Notes: generated from the letters alone by a model not told the origin. A DNA stretch of 64,000 nucleotides from Pelagicoccus sp. SDUM812005 (GCF_031127875.1 NZ_JARXIA010000014.1:1-64000); one strand, 5' to 3'; shown: positions 13,276 through 22,594, counted from the stretch's first letter. Made by a program: numbers and translations.

Positions 13276-14436
13276 ATGACCCAGTCCGAAAAAGAGACTT
13301 TCATGAAAGTTGCCCTCGACGAAGCCCGCAAGGGCTGGGGCCGCACCCATCCGCAGTTGATGATTGGAGCCGCCTTGGTCGAGCAGGGCCAGGTGGTGGC
13401 GACCTCCTACGTGGAGCAGCCCAGCTCCACGGCTCCCGAGATTCGCTTGTTCGAGGCGCTGGGCCGCAAGCCCAAGGAGGGGGCGAGCCTCTTTCTCACC
13501 ATGGAGCCCGGGCCCAGCTCGAATCGTTTGGAGTCGGGAGTGCGAGCCATCAAGGAGTCCGGCGTGCGCTACGTGGTGATCGGCGCCAGCGATCCGGTGC
13601 CGGACCACGCCAACAAGGGGGCCGACGCCCTCAAGGAAGCGGGAGTGAAGGTCGAACGTCGCATCCTGATCGAGGACTGCGAGGACTTGAATTTGATATC
13701 CAACTTCTGGGTACAGCACCGCATCCCCATTTTTGCCGCGAAGTCGGCGACGACCTTGGACGGGAAGATTGCCTGCCGCACCGGCGAGTCCAAGTGGATC
13801 ACCGGCGAACAGGCCCGCCAAAACGTGATGAAGTGGCGTCGCCTCTTCCCGTCGATCGCGGTTGGGGCCGGAACCTTGGTGGAGGACGATCCGCGCCTGA
13901 CCAGTCGCATCGAAGGGGAGCCGGAGTGGTGCGGCATGCGCTTCGTGTTCGACGGATTGCTGCGCACTGCCATGGAGCGCTACCTGCCGACCATCTACAC
14001 GGACGACTTTCGCGACAACACGATCGTGGTGACGACGGATGCGGCGGGCACTGGATACATTCGCCGTCTGGAAACGGAAGGCGTGAACGTGTGGGTGCTG
14101 CCGGCCGAAAACATGAAGGTTCCTTTCTCCGTCTTCCGCAAGCGCTGCGCCGACGTCGGCATTACCGGCGTCTATTTCGAGGGCGGCAGCCGGCTCGTGA
14201 GCGAGCTGCTGCATATGCGCGAGCTCAACTACCATTTCAACTACCGGGCGCCGATCATGATGGGGGACGACAAGGCCAAGTCCGTCTATCGCGGCTTGCG
14301 CACCGAGCGGCTCGCCCAAGCGATTCGCTTGGAAAAGGTGCGGCATGAGGTTTTCGGCGACGACCAGCTCATGCGAGGATTCGTAAACTACCCAGCGCGT
14401 TTGGACGTCGATGAAACTGTATTTAGCAACGGGTAA
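13276..14436 (+). CDS. ribD: RibD-like protein: intact reductase, degenerate deaminase domain
   Basis: RibD normally deaminates and then reduces a pyrimidine intermediate of riboflavin synthesis. The C-terminal reductase half is well kept (KSATTLDGKIACRTGESKWI, then AVGAGTLVEDDPRLTSR). The N-terminal deaminase half keeps its fold and length (GRTHPQLMIGAALVEQGQVV) but not its zinc site: the usual HAE reads APE, and the usual EPCxxxGRTPPC region reads EPGPSSNRLESG, with no cysteine. The 386-residue protein therefore probably only reduces, and the deamination must come from elsewhere or be unnecessary. The gene overlaps rdgB by 26 bases, so the two are cotranscribed. Identity of the family is clear; the loss of one activity is inferred. 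Confidence 0.88.
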   Translation: MTQSEKETFMKVALDEARKGWGRTHPQLMIGAALVEQGQVVATSYVEQPSSTAPEIRLFEALGRKPKEGASLFLTMEPGPSSNRLESGVRAIKESGVRYVVIGASDPVPDHANKGADALKEAGVKVERRILIEDCEDLNLISNFWVQHRIPIFAAKSATTLDGKIACRTGESKWITGEQARQNVMKWRRLFPSIAVGAGTLVEDDPRLTSRIEGEPEWCGMRFVFDGLLRTAMERYLPTIYTDDFRDNTIVVTTDAAGTGYIRRLETEGVNVWVLPAENMKVPFSVFRKRCADVGITGVYFEGGSRLVSELLHMRELNYHFNYRAPIMMGDDKAKSVYRGLRTERLAQAIRLEKVRHEVFGDDQLMRGFVNYPARLDVDETVFSNG

Positions 14437-15016
14437 CGCCCACAAGATCGAGGAGCTGCGGGCCATGCTGGCGGCGGCTGGTTTAGCGATGGAAGTTCAC
14501 GGTCCGGCGGCCTTGGGAGGCATGCCGGAGGTGGTAGAGGATCAGGATAGCTTTTCCGGAAATGCCCTCAAGAAGGCTAGGGCCTTGGCGACCCGCCTCC
14601 CTTCGGGGGCCTGCGCCTTGGCCGACGATAGCGGGCTTTGCGTGGACGCACTGGACGGCGCTCCTGGGGTGTATTCCGCTCGCTACGCCGGCGAAGGCGC
14701 GAGCGATGCCGAAAACACGGACAAGTTGCTGAAGTCGCTGGAGGCTCTGGGGGCAGTTGATCGCTCCGCTGGATTCCAGTGTCACCTCGCCCTCGTCTCG
14801 GCGACGGGGGAGGAGCAGATTTTTGCGGGGGAATGCCGTGGCCGAATCATTGAAGCGAAGCAGGGCGAAGGCGGTTTCGGCTACGATCCGGTGTTCGTCC
14901 CGGACGGCTTCTCGAAGACCTTCGCCGAATTGAGCCGTTCGGAGAAGGCTGGATTGAGCCATCGCGGAAAAGCGATGGAGCAGCTCGTAGCGTGGCTACG
15001 GTCCAAGGGGGCGTAG
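14411..15016 (+). CDS. rdgB: XTP/dITP diphosphatase (RdgB/HAM1)
   Basis: This enzyme removes ITP, dITP and XTP from the nucleotide pool. The 201-residue protein has the family features in order: YLATGNAHKIEELRAML at the N-terminus, the ADDSGLCVDALDGAPGVYSARYAG block, GEGGFGYDPVFVPDG and SHRGKAMEQL. Its ATG lies inside the end of ribD, so translation is coupled to that gene. Confidence 0.97.
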   Translation: MKLYLATGNAHKIEELRAMLAAAGLAMEVHGPAALGGMPEVVEDQDSFSGNALKKARALATRLPSGACALADDSGLCVDALDGAPGVYSARYAGEGASDAENTDKLLKSLEALGAVDRSAGFQCHLALVSATGEEQIFAGECRGRIIEAKQGEGGFGYDPVFVPDGFSKTFAELSRSEKAGLSHRGKAMEQLVAWLRSKGA

Positions 15017-15216
15017 AGTTGCGAGCGTTCCTCGGCGTTCCCTAGCTGCGACTAGGAAAGGTTCCTCACCTAGCCTGAGGGGCATCGGGGGAATTTGCTG
15101 CCAAGCGGACCTAATTCCAGAAGACGCCTTAGCTTAAGGGGTGTACCGCCGTTACGTGAATACCACGAAAGGGGGCCTCGGGCTCCTTGTCTTTTCGAAT
15201 TCAAAAACGTGACTAC

Positions 15217-16797
15217 ATGCAACTCACACTTAAGCAAAAATTGATTGGCGGTTTCTTGGCCGTCGCATCGACAGGCCTGCTCATCGGTTTGGTAGGCCTG
15301 TATGGATTGGGCGAATCCAAGAAGGCGATGACTGAGATCCGCACCGAAATCTACGATCGAGGCGTCTTTTTGGTGGAGGCCACCGACCTTGCTCGCTCCG
15401 CTCAGGTGAATTTCAAGATTCAAGTCCAGGAATGGAAGAACGCGCTCTTGCGCGGCAACGACCGGTCCCAGTACGACAAGTATTGGGGGCGCTTCCAGGA
15501 ACGCGAGCAGGTGGTGCAAGGAAACCTGAAGGACTTGGGCGTCCTGCTGCGAAACAACGGCGTTCCGGCGGAGACGGTGAGCGCTGCCGCTAAGACCCAT
15601 CTCGGTCTGGGCAAGTCGTATCGGAAGGCGATCGCCAACTACGATTCGTCAGATCCCTTGGCCCATCGGGTGGTGGACACGCTCGTCAAGGGGATCGATC
15701 GCGCCCCCACCCAGGAGATCGACGCTATCGTTGATATGGTGCACGCATTCGAGAGCGAAGCGGCGGCCGAACGCAGTGCCCAATTCGAAGCGGATGCGGC
15801 GAGTTTGATTTGGTTCACTTCGGGGGCGATGTTCCTTGGTTTTACTTTGGCGACGGCTTTAGGCATTTGGTTGGGTGGCTCGCTGTCCGGACAAATCCAG
15901 AAGATCGCAAACTCGCTGCGCGAAGGCGCGTCGGTGGTGGACAGCGCTTCGCAGGAAGTGTCCAGCTACGGTCAGGCTTTGGCGGATTCGACCAACCGCG
16001 AGGCTGCCTCCATCCAGGAGGCCAGCGCTTCCTTGGAAGTGTTGGCGGAGAATACGGGGCGAAACGCGGAATCCGCTAACGCGGCGACCAACATTGCGAA
16101 CCAGACGCGCGAGGCTGCGAACCACGGCAAGAAGCAGATGGACCAGATGGAGGCGGCGATGACGGCGATTCGCGATTCCAGCGACGGGATTTCCCAGATT
16201 CTCAAGTCCATCGACGAAATCGCTTTCCAAACGAATATCCTCGCCTTGAACGCCGCCGTGGAGGCGGCTCGAGCTGGCGAGGCAGGTTCGGGGTTTGCGG
16301 TGGTCGCGGACGAGGTTCGCAACTTGGCCCAGAGAAGCGCCAAGGCAGCCCAGGAGACTTCGACTCGGATCGAGGACTCGATTGCCAAGAGCCAGCACGG
16401 GGTGGAGTTGAGCACCCGCGTGTCGCGCAGCTTGGAGGATATACTTTCCAAGGCGGCGGAGCTCGACGAGCTGGTCGCCAACATCGCCCAATCCGTTTCC
16501 CAAAACCGTGACGGCGTGGGACAGGTCAACGCGGCGATCCGGGAGATCGAAAATACCTATCAATCGAATGCGGCCATCACGGAGGAAAGCGCTGCCTCGG
16601 CCCAAGAATTGAGCCAGCAGGCGGTTTCCTTAAACCAGGCCGTTAGCGACTTGGCTCGGCTTTGCGGCAACGATGCGGTGGAGGTTTCTCCGCCGAGCCG
16701 GAAGCCCGCAGCCCGGGCGAAAACCGCTTCGGTGGCTCGCAACGACTTCGATCGCCCGCGCGTTTTGCAAAATTCAGAAGTTTCGCTCTGGAATTAG
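15217..16797 (+). CDS. Methyl-accepting chemotaxis protein
   Basis: The 526-residue transmembrane chemoreceptor has a first membrane helix near residues 9-30 ([19 protein letters not shown]), a periplasmic four-helix-bundle-type sensor, a second helix near 200-220 ([18 protein letters not shown]) and a cytoplasmic signalling domain. The hairpin tip reads [20 protein letters not shown], the invariant CheA/CheW contact. A HAMP domain is not clear after the second helix. I set the start at ATG 15217, directly before [12 protein letters not shown]; an upstream TTG is unlikely. No che genes are nearby, so it is an orphan receptor. The ligand is unknown. Confidence 0.95.
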   Translation: MQLTLKQKLIGGFLAVASTGLLIGLVGLYGLGESKKAMTEIRTEIYDRGVFLVEATDLARSAQVNFKIQVQEWKNALLRGNDRSQYDKYWGRFQEREQVVQGNLKDLGVLLRNNGVPAETVSAAAKTHLGLGKSYRKAIANYDSSDPLAHRVVDTLVKGIDRAPTQEIDAIVDMVHAFESEAAAERSAQFEADAASLIWFTSGAMFLGFTLATALGIWLGGSLSGQIQKIANSLREGASVVDSASQEVSSYGQALADSTNREAASIQEASASLEVLAENTGRNAESANAATNIANQTREAANHGKKQMDQMEAAMTAIRDSSDGISQILKSIDEIAFQTNILALNAAVEAARAGEAGSGFAVVADEVRNLAQRSAKAAQETSTRIEDSIAKSQHGVELSTRVSRSLEDILSKAAELDELVANIAQSVSQNRDGVGQVNAAIREIENTYQSNAAITEESAASAQELSQQAVSLNQAVSDLARLCGNDAVEVSPPSRKPAARAKTASVARNDFDRPRVLQNSEVSLWN

Positions 16798-16799
16798 CT

Positions 16800-17052
16800 A
16801 GCTTGCGAATAAATCGCAAAAACTGATCCAGCGACTGGAATTTTGGAGAATCTGGCTTAACTATGTGGCGTCGGCAACGATAGTGGTTTGTATGCAGTGA
16901 AACACTCGGGGTAAAAACCCAGAGTAAACCATTAATACACCAGCAGATTTTCTTTACTTTGGACTGCGCGGAAACGCGTTAAGGTTCAGGATCAAGGCAA
17001 CAATAAAGGGATAGCTGGCTTGGAGGGGGGCCTCCGAGCCAGCACTTTTTTT
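16800..17052 (+). ncRNA. Possible structured noncoding RNA or long structured 3' UTR
   Basis: No gene lies here, but the plus strand has three hairpins: GGGT-AAAA-ACCC flanked by ACTC/GAGT near 16900-16920, CGCG-GAAA-CGCG near 16970-16981, and a strong terminator at 17014-17052. A transcript of about 250 nt ending in that terminator could be an independent small RNA or the tail of the chemoreceptor mRNA. No known RNA family is recognised. Confidence 0.3.
17014..17052 (+). terminator. Rho-independent terminator
   Basis: A 13-bp stem (gctggcttggagg with cctccgagccagc, one G-T pair) closes a GGGG loop and is followed by a run of seven T. It ends plus-strand transcription from the chemoreceptor gene or from the possible small RNA. 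Confidence 0.85.
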
Positions 17053-17132
17053 GCCCGGATGCCAGGGAAGGATGTAGCGGGAAACGAAGGTGCATCGCCC
17101 GAGGTCGTCTCCCTGGAAAATGGTGATTAACC

Positions 17133-17170
17133 AAAAAAAAAGCCTGCCTCCGTGCGGTACGGAAGCAGGC
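17133..17170 (-). terminator. Rho-independent terminator of the Gcw_chp gene
   Basis: On the minus strand a 12-bp stem (gcctgcttccgt with acggaggcaggc) is followed by nine T. It lies 37 bases after the stop of the outer-membrane protein gene. Confidence 0.88.
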
Positions 17171-17207
17171 CAGAAACTAAACGTTCCTTCGCGAGGAAGG
17201 AGTTCGA

Positions 17208-17891
17208 CTAGAAGCTGTGCGTGAAGGAGAGGCCGCCCCAGAGGTTACCGTCTGGAGAGAAGCCGAGGTCCTTGTCGTTTGTGCTGTAGCGAACGCCAAC
17301 TGCAACGTCTGTGGTCTCGCTCAACTGGTAAACGTAGTCAGCAGTGGCGCCGTAGTAAGCGTACTGTCCGCCGTTGTCGAAGTCGACGTAACCGGCTGTG
17401 AGGCCGAGGTCTACGCTGGATACTTCGTTGAGCTCGACGCTGTGGCCGATGGATCCTTCGAAAGTGAAGGTCTCGAGGTCGAAGTCGTGGAAAACGTAGA
17501 TGCTTGGCGAGAGAGCCGTGTCGAAAGACGCGCCTACGTAGGCTTCGAATGTGTCGTCACCCTTGGCGTCTGGGTAGTGGTAGAGCGTACCGCCGAAGTC
17601 CAGAGTGATGGCGTCGTTGAGAGCGTAGCCCCAACCACCGTAGATGTCGAATTCGCTAGCGTTGCTGCCGAAGTCGTCGAGGGCTTCGTTTGCCCAGACG
17701 CCGAGGTAGCCGTCGCCGTAAGTGGCTTCGATGCTGCCCTGGAGGCTTTCGCTTGCGATTTCTACGCCACGGAAGACGTACTCGGACTCAACGCCGTAGC
17801 TTACAGAGTAAGCGAGTTCTTGAGCAGTGATGTTGGCAGCCGACACGAGGCCAGCAGCCGTCGCTAGAGTAGCGAGGATTCTAGTTTTCAT
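17208..17891 (-). CDS. Outer-membrane protein, Gcw_chp/TorF family
   Basis: The 227-residue protein has a signal peptide (1-23, ending NITAQE) and then repeated amphipathic beta strands. Features of the Gcw_chp family include the opening YSVSYGVESEYVFRGVEI, the middle WGYALNDAITLDFGGTLYHYP and the last strand LWGGLSFTHSF, which ends in an aromatic residue as outer-membrane barrels do. The role is unknown; family members are called putative porins. It has its own terminator and a leader of over 130 bp before the next gene. Confidence 0.85.
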   Translation of the reverse strand: MKTRILATLATAAGLVSAANITAQELAYSVSYGVESEYVFRGVEIASESLQGSIEATYGDGYLGVWANEALDDFGSNASEFDIYGGWGYALNDAITLDFGGTLYHYPDAKGDDTFEAYVGASFDTALSPSIYVFHDFDLETFTFEGSIGHSVELNEVSSVDLGLTAGYVDFDNGGQYAYYGATADYVYQLSETTDVAVGVRYSTNDKDLGFSPDGNLWGGLSFTHSF

Positions 17892-18090
17892 TTTCTGATT
17901 TGTAGTTTGTTAGTTTGTTTGATGAGGGCCGCTGATAAGACGGCCCGGATCTTAGTTTCCAAATTTTCACGAAAGTTCCGCGAAATTCTGAAAGTCGACG
18001 AACCATGGGCTTAAGGGGCTGCTTTGGAAGTAAAAAATGAACGTATTCAAAATTTACTTATACCCGTAATATCCCTCATAAATAGGGGAA

Positions 18091-18549
18091 CTACCTCTCC
18101 TGGGAGGACTGCTCGCTTCCGGCTTTCAGGATCGCTTCGAGCGACCATTTTCCGGTGCTGTAGAAAGGCAGCATGGCGCAGACCCCGAGCAGGCATAGGT
18201 TCTTGACGAAATTGCTGCGTTGCAGGGTATCCCACATCCATTGGTCTTCCGGGCAAGCCACCGGCGAAAGGTAGCCTTGCAAGGCGGGGGCGTGCACGAG
18301 GGCGGTGACGGCGACGAGGAAGGTGCCCAACAGGATGGCCGCCAGCTTGAGGCGGTAGCCGATTGCGATCATGCCGCCTCCGAGGAAAAGGACCAGTCCG
18401 CAAAATATGGATACGAGCCGCGGGCTGGGAACCCAGGCGGGCATCAGCTTTTGGATGAGCTCGTCGCTGACGAGGTGCTCGCCGCCGAGGCCGATGAAGA
18501 TCAGGCTGAAGAGCAGCCGGAAGACGAGGTCGGAGAAGTCTTTGCTCAT
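18091..18549 (-). CDS. DoxX-like integral membrane protein
   Basis: The protein has 152 residues and four predicted membrane helices (for example LLFSLIFIGLGGEHLV, LVSIFCGLVLFLGGGMIAIG and LAAILLGTFLVAVTALVHA). The layout and the FSLIFIGLGGEH segment match the DoxX family, small membrane proteins linked to redox or thiol stress in some bacteria. The start overlaps the SDR stop by four bases (ATGA), so the two are translationally coupled. Its function is not known. Confidence 0.8.
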   Translation of the reverse strand: MSKDFSDLVFRLLFSLIFIGLGGEHLVSDELIQKLMPAWVPSPRLVSIFCGLVLFLGGGMIAIGYRLKLAAILLGTFLVAVTALVHAPALQGYLSPVACPEDQWMWDTLQRSNFVKNLCLLGVCAMLPFYSTGKWSLEAILKAGSEQSSQER

Positions 18550-19433
18550 AATCGGGCCTCCGGGTCTGTGGGGCCCCAGCTTTTGACGCCGGGCAAGGAT
18601 CGAAAGAGTAGCTTGTGGTAAAGGAAGCGCGGCAGGATGCGCCGGAGGAAGTAGAAGAGGGTGGCATCCGGGGTGCCGGCGGCTCGAAGCGGAGGGCTTT
18701 TTCTTTGGCAGACTTTGAAGATGCGCTTGGCTACGTCCGCGGAGGTGCTGGGCGTGCGGGTCATGATCTTTTCGACGAAGGTCTTCATGTTGTCGTAGTG
18801 GCCCTTGTATTCCTCGGAGGATTCCCCGGCCGCCTTTTTGCGGGAGTAGAGCACCTTGGTGAAGGCGAGGGAGTTGATGAATCCCGGCCGCACCAGGCTG
18901 ACATGGATGCCCCAGGGCTTTAGCTCGTACCAGAGCGCTTCGCTGGCCCCTTCGAGCGCGAATTTGGAGGCGGAGTAGGAGGCCATGGTGGGCATCGCCA
19001 TCATGCCTCCGACGGAGGAAATGTTTACGATGCGGCCTTTTCGTCGCCGCCGCATGGAGGGAAGGCATTCGCGAATGAGGTGCATGGCTCCGAGGTAGTT
19101 GACCTGCAGCTGTCGCTGTTCGTCCTCGACGGTCATGTCCTCCACGGTCGAACGATAGGAGATGCCGGCGTTGTTGACCAAGATGTCCACGGGACCGATC
19201 TCCTTCTCGATCTTGCGGACGAGGGCCGTGCCGGCGGCGTAGTCGGCCACGTCCAAGGGCTCTACGGTGACCTTGGGGCTTTGGGCGATCGGGCGCGCCT
19301 GCAGCTCCTCGAGCGAGCTCGGCAGGGCGGTGGCGACGATCCGATAGGGCCCCCGCTCGAAAAGCTTTATCAATTCGTAGCCGATGCCGGAGCTGCAGCC
19401 GGTAACGAGGACTGTGGAAGGGGTGGAATTCAA
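18546..19433 (-). CDS. Short-chain dehydrogenase/reductase
   Basis: A classical SDR of 295 residues: nucleotide motif TGCSSGIG (11-18), NNAG, the active-site serine in NISSVGG and YSASK with the catalytic Tyr and Lys. The C-terminal third (about 100 residues after the core, basic and hydrophobic) is longer than in minimal SDRs and includes LFYFLRRILPRFLYHKLLF, which may bind the membrane. It forms a two-gene unit with the DoxX gene. The substrate is unknown. Confidence 0.92.
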   Translation of the reverse strand: MNSTPSTVLVTGCSSGIGYELIKLFERGPYRIVATALPSSLEELQARPIAQSPKVTVEPLDVADYAAGTALVRKIEKEIGPVDILVNNAGISYRSTVEDMTVEDEQRQLQVNYLGAMHLIRECLPSMRRRRKGRIVNISSVGGMMAMPTMASYSASKFALEGASEALWYELKPWGIHVSLVRPGFINSLAFTKVLYSRKKAAGESSEEYKGHYDNMKTFVEKIMTRTPSTSADVAKRIFKVCQRKSPPLRAAGTPDATLFYFLRRILPRFLYHKLLFRSLPGVKSWGPTDPEARL

Positions 19434-19753
19434 GGTTTGCCGCGAAGCTTATCGCTTTTTTCGCGCACGTAAAGCCCTTGGATCGATTCAGGAGGAGCCT
19501 TAGGAAAAAGCATCAAAAAACGTAGTTAAGCTATTGATACATGACCGATTTTGCGCGGGGTCCTTAAGTGGTGCCCTAGGTAAATGACGAGGGCCTTCTA
19601 CGTATGGGAAGCGGCCGCTAGGGGGGAGGAAGTAGGGCCCTTTACGGGATGCTGTAAAGGAGGTGTTAGACAGTTGTAACTTATGTATCAATAGGGCCTC
19701 GACGCGTTGAAAATAGGGAATTTGAGACGATAGTATTGGTACACCGACGCTCT
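19434..19753. other. Intergenic region with a long-range 12-bp inverted repeat
   Basis: This divergent intergenic region has no convincing gene. Positions 19531-19542 (ctattgatacat) and 19683-19694 are perfect inverted copies 140 bp apart. Between them are a GC-rich block and a 7-bp hairpin (cctttac with gtaaagg). It probably holds the promoters of the flanking divergent genes; no clear -35/-10 pair stands out. Confidence 0.35.
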
Positions 19754-20383
19754 ATGAAAATGACTCCGAGAAACTTTCGAAATGGCCTTGCTGGCTTAGC
19801 CCTTTGCCTCGCTTCGAGTTTCTCGTTGAACGCTCAAAGCACGCTGCACTGCCTAGAGGACGGAGCTTGGCTTCCGGTCTACGAAGTACGAGGGGGCGCT
19901 CCGTATTGCTTTACTGGAGACGGCTTGCTGAAGAGCGCTCCGGAGAAGCTGACGATGCTTTCCAACACGCACTTCAGCGACGGCTACTTGGAGGTCGAAA
20001 TCTTGGAGAACATTCGTTCGGGAGTCGTCACTTCCGACGGGGCTCCGCGCTTCACTTCGGATCGAGGCTGGTTTCAGTTCGCAGCCCGGGTCACCGCTAG
20101 CGAGGACATCACGGACGCCTACTTCATCATGCGCTACGATCGCCTTGGAGAGGCGGCCTACAGCGTCAAGTCGATCGGAGATATCAAGGCGGGGAAGTCG
20201 AAGCTGATCACCCTTTTCAAGAAGCTCGACTACGAGATGCCGGAGCAGCTGCATTTCTACTCGGGGATGGAGGAGATTCGCAGCAATCTGGTGCCGGCGA
20301 GCTACACCTACAAGTTTGGCGACTTCTTCCTGGAGTCGGCGGAGGCCGCGGCGAAAAGCGACCTGGTGGCAGCCGCGCATTAG
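19754..20383 (+). CDS. Secreted hypothetical protein
   Basis: I do not recognise this 209-residue protein. A signal peptide (about 1-27, LAGLALCLASSFSLNAQS) indicates export. The mature part has two cysteines in its first 30 residues, which could form a disulfide, and alternating hydrophobic strands, but no repeat or catalytic motif. The ATG at 19754 directly precedes the signal peptide. It is a single-gene unit with its own terminator. Confidence 0.7.
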   Translation: MKMTPRNFRNGLAGLALCLASSFSLNAQSTLHCLEDGAWLPVYEVRGGAPYCFTGDGLLKSAPEKLTMLSNTHFSDGYLEVEILENIRSGVVTSDGAPRFTSDRGWFQFAARVTASEDITDAYFIMRYDRLGEAAYSVKSIGDIKAGKSKLITLFKKLDYEMPEQLHFYSGMEEIRSNLVPASYTYKFGDFFLESAEAAAKSDLVAAAH

Positions 20384-20720
20384 GCGCTTGGCGAAGGTGG
20401 GAAAAGAAAAGGCGGACCGCCTACCCCTAAGCGATCCGCCATTGTTTTCTTTGTTACCCCATAAGTGGACTCGCTAAGCGATGTCCATGCTTTGTAAGAC
20501 GTCCGAACGCTCGAAATGTTCAGGATAAATTGGGCTTTTTTAGAGAAAAAATCGGAGCTCGAAGCATCTCCTCTGTGCTATCCCTAAGCGTGGCTAGGAC
20601 GTTCAACCGTGTCGCTGGGGTGTTCCCTAGATGCCGCCAAGGGAGAACCTTAGGGGTGGAAGCGAAATCGGTGCCGCGGTTCCTTTTTCGCCGCGGAAAT
20701 CGAGCCAGGGGCGGGAGGGC
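20384..20720. other. Convergent intergenic region
   Basis: Apart from the terminator at 20411-20452 no gene or RNA is recognised. A CCGCGG palindrome pair near 20684-20697 surrounds a T-rich loop just after the stop of the S1-type gene, but it lacks a T-run on either strand. Confidence 0.35.
20411..20452 (+). terminator. Rho-independent terminator
   Basis: A stem of ggcgga with tccgcc, extended by CGC/GCG across one mismatch, is followed by ATTGTTTTCTTT. It ends the secreted hypothetical gene. Confidence 0.7.
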
Positions 20721-21560
20721 TTATTTCTCGACCAACTGCACGCCGCCGGGCACGAAGCTGATCAGGCGCTGCTTGTAGAGGTTTCCGAGCGCTTGCTTGA
20801 AGGCTTTCTTGCTGACGTCGAAGGCTTCGCGGATGGCTTCGGGCGGCGAGCGGTCGTCGAGCATGAGGGTGCCGCCGCTGTCGCGGATGGCTTGCAGGAT
20901 TTGGTCGGCGAGCGGGGCGACTCGGGTGTAGCCGGAAGGGTCGCGTCGCAAGTCGATGTTGCCGTCGGGGCGGATCTTGTTGACGTAGCCTTTGAAGCTT
21001 TGCCCGACCGTGAGCGGCTCGGAGAGCTCGTTGTCGTAGAGGAGGCCGATGTGGGAGCTGTTGATGATGGCCTTGTAGCCAAGCGGGGTTTCGCCGATCA
21101 CGATGAGGTCCACCTGCTCCTGCGGCTTGTAGGTCGCCCGGTACTTGCTGAAGAAGCGGGCGTGCTTTTCGCTGGCCACGATGCGTCCGCTGGCGTCGTC
21201 GACGTAGATACGGACGACGCGGGTGTCGCCGACCTGCACGCGTCCCTTCTGCTCGCGGTAGGGAAGCAGGAGGTCCTTGCTCAGACCCCAGTCGAGGAAG
21301 GCGCCCACCTTTTCGTTGACCTCCACCACCTTGAGGGCTGCGAACTGGTCCACTTCCGCGAGCGGCGTTTCGGTGGTGGCGACGATGCGGTCCTCGGAAT
21401 CGAGGTAGACGAAGACGGAAAGCTTCTGGTTGGGGGTGATGTTCTTGGGAACGAAAGCGTTGGGCAGAAGGATATCGCCCAGCTCTTCGCCGTCGAGATA
21501 GAGGCCGTGTGGGGATTCGTTGAGAATCGACAATGTGTTCCGTTTTCCGAGTTCTGCCAT
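20721..21560 (-). CDS. S1-like RNA-binding protein (CvfB/YitL family)
   Basis: The 279-residue protein has the CvfB layout: several S1-like OB domains (for example KVGAFLDWGLSKDLLLPYRE, GYKAIINSSHIGLLYDNE and GYVNKIRPDGNIDLR) and a C-terminal winged helix (SKKAFKQALGNLYKQRLI). In Staphylococcus aureus the family influences virulence gene expression, and members bind RNA. The start MAELGKRNTL at 21560 was chosen because the family N-terminus begins there. It stands alone. Confidence 0.88.
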   Translation of the reverse strand: MAELGKRNTLSILNESPHGLYLDGEELGDILLPNAFVPKNITPNQKLSVFVYLDSEDRIVATTETPLAEVDQFAALKVVEVNEKVGAFLDWGLSKDLLLPYREQKGRVQVGDTRVVRIYVDDASGRIVASEKHARFFSKYRATYKPQEQVDLIVIGETPLGYKAIINSSHIGLLYDNELSEPLTVGQSFKGYVNKIRPDGNIDLRRDPSGYTRVAPLADQILQAIRDSGGTLMLDDRSPPEAIREAFDVSKKAFKQALGNLYKQRLISFVPGGVQLVEK

Positions 21561-21690
21561 AGGGAGAGGGACGCTGAGCAGTCGCATCCTTTTCTGCAAG
21601 CACTCTCAGGCGGCGGGCGACTGGCAGGGCGGCAGAGCGGGGACTTAAGTCTTGGCTCTGTAGGGGCGCGTAGGCAGATTGCCGCCGGAG

Positions 21691-22590
21691 ATGGAGGAGA
21701 AAGTCGAGGAAGAGGCCCTGGCCGTGATCGGCAGCTACGGAACGGCGAGGCAAGCCCACGACGCAGGGCTTGCGGTGCTGGCTTGCGGGCATCCGTACTG
21801 GGTGCGCTTCGTGGAGGGACGTTTTTTGCTGGTGGTGATGGGGGCGGACGCGAGGAAGCTTAAGGGCGAAGTCGATTTGACGGCGTCGCGGAACCGCTTT
21901 TGGCCGCCTCGTTCGCTGGATCTTTCGGCCCCGTCCACCAGCAAGCTGCCTACCGCAGCGGCGATCGGTCTATTGATAGCCGTATTCGCCTGCCAAAACG
22001 AGTTTCCGAAGATCGTGCCGCTCGCGGTAAACAGCAGCGCGGGCTTGCTGCAAGGAGAGTGGTGGAGGACGGTCACGGCGGTGACGATGCACGCGGACTT
22101 AGGGCACCTCGCGGGCAATATGCTAGGGCTTAGCATCTTCGCGTATTTAGCTTGCCGATACATGGGTGGCGGCCTGGCCTGGACTCTGGTATTGCTGTCG
22201 GCGAGCCTGGCCAACCTGAGCAACGCCTGGCTGCGGGCGGGCGATGCCTTTTCCTCCCTGGGAGCGTCGACCGCAGTTTTCGCGGCGTTGGGCTTGCTCG
22301 CCGGCTATCCAGTCGGCGCTTATCTGCGCTCGAAGGTCGGTATCCAAACGAGGGATTGGCTAGTACCCTTCTTTGGCGGCTGCGTAGCCTTCGCTTGGAT
22401 GGGGGGCGGCGAATTTCCGACCGATGTGGCGGGGCATTTCTGGGCTTTTGGATACGGCTGTATCCTGAGCGTGGGTACAGCGTGGTTGGGGTTGGCCGCG
22501 AAGCTGAGGTCCTGGCATCAACGGCTTCTGCTCGCGCTGACGGTGGCTGGCCTGGCTGCGAGTTGGTGCTTGGCTCTGGGCGTATTCTAG
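21691..22590 (+). CDS. Rhomboid family intramembrane serine protease
   Basis: The 299-residue membrane protein cleaves substrates within the membrane. It has an N-terminal cytosolic segment of about 85 residues and then six or seven helices. The rhomboid motifs are GEWWRTVTAVTMHADLGHLA with following GNM, the catalytic serine in SSLGASTAVF (near 192) and the catalytic histidine in VAGHFWAFGYG (near 248). The serine motif reads GAST rather than the usual GxSG, but the serine is kept. The start at ATG 21691 follows a TTG that is less likely. Confidence 0.88.
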   Translation: MEEKVEEEALAVIGSYGTARQAHDAGLAVLACGHPYWVRFVEGRFLLVVMGADARKLKGEVDLTASRNRFWPPRSLDLSAPSTSKLPTAAAIGLLIAVFACQNEFPKIVPLAVNSSAGLLQGEWWRTVTAVTMHADLGHLAGNMLGLSIFAYLACRYMGGGLAWTLVLLSASLANLSNAWLRAGDAFSSLGASTAVFAALGLLAGYPVGAYLRSKVGIQTRDWLVPFFGGCVAFAWMGGGEFPTDVAGHFWAFGYGCILSVGTAWLGLAAKLRSWHQRLLLALTVAGLAASWCLALGVF

Positions 22591-22594
22591 CGCT

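Noticed and set aside
15017-15216. Possible riboswitch before the chemoreceptor gene
   Set aside because: Short palindromes occur (cctagctgcgactagg) but none of the conserved cores of c-di-GMP or other known classes is present.
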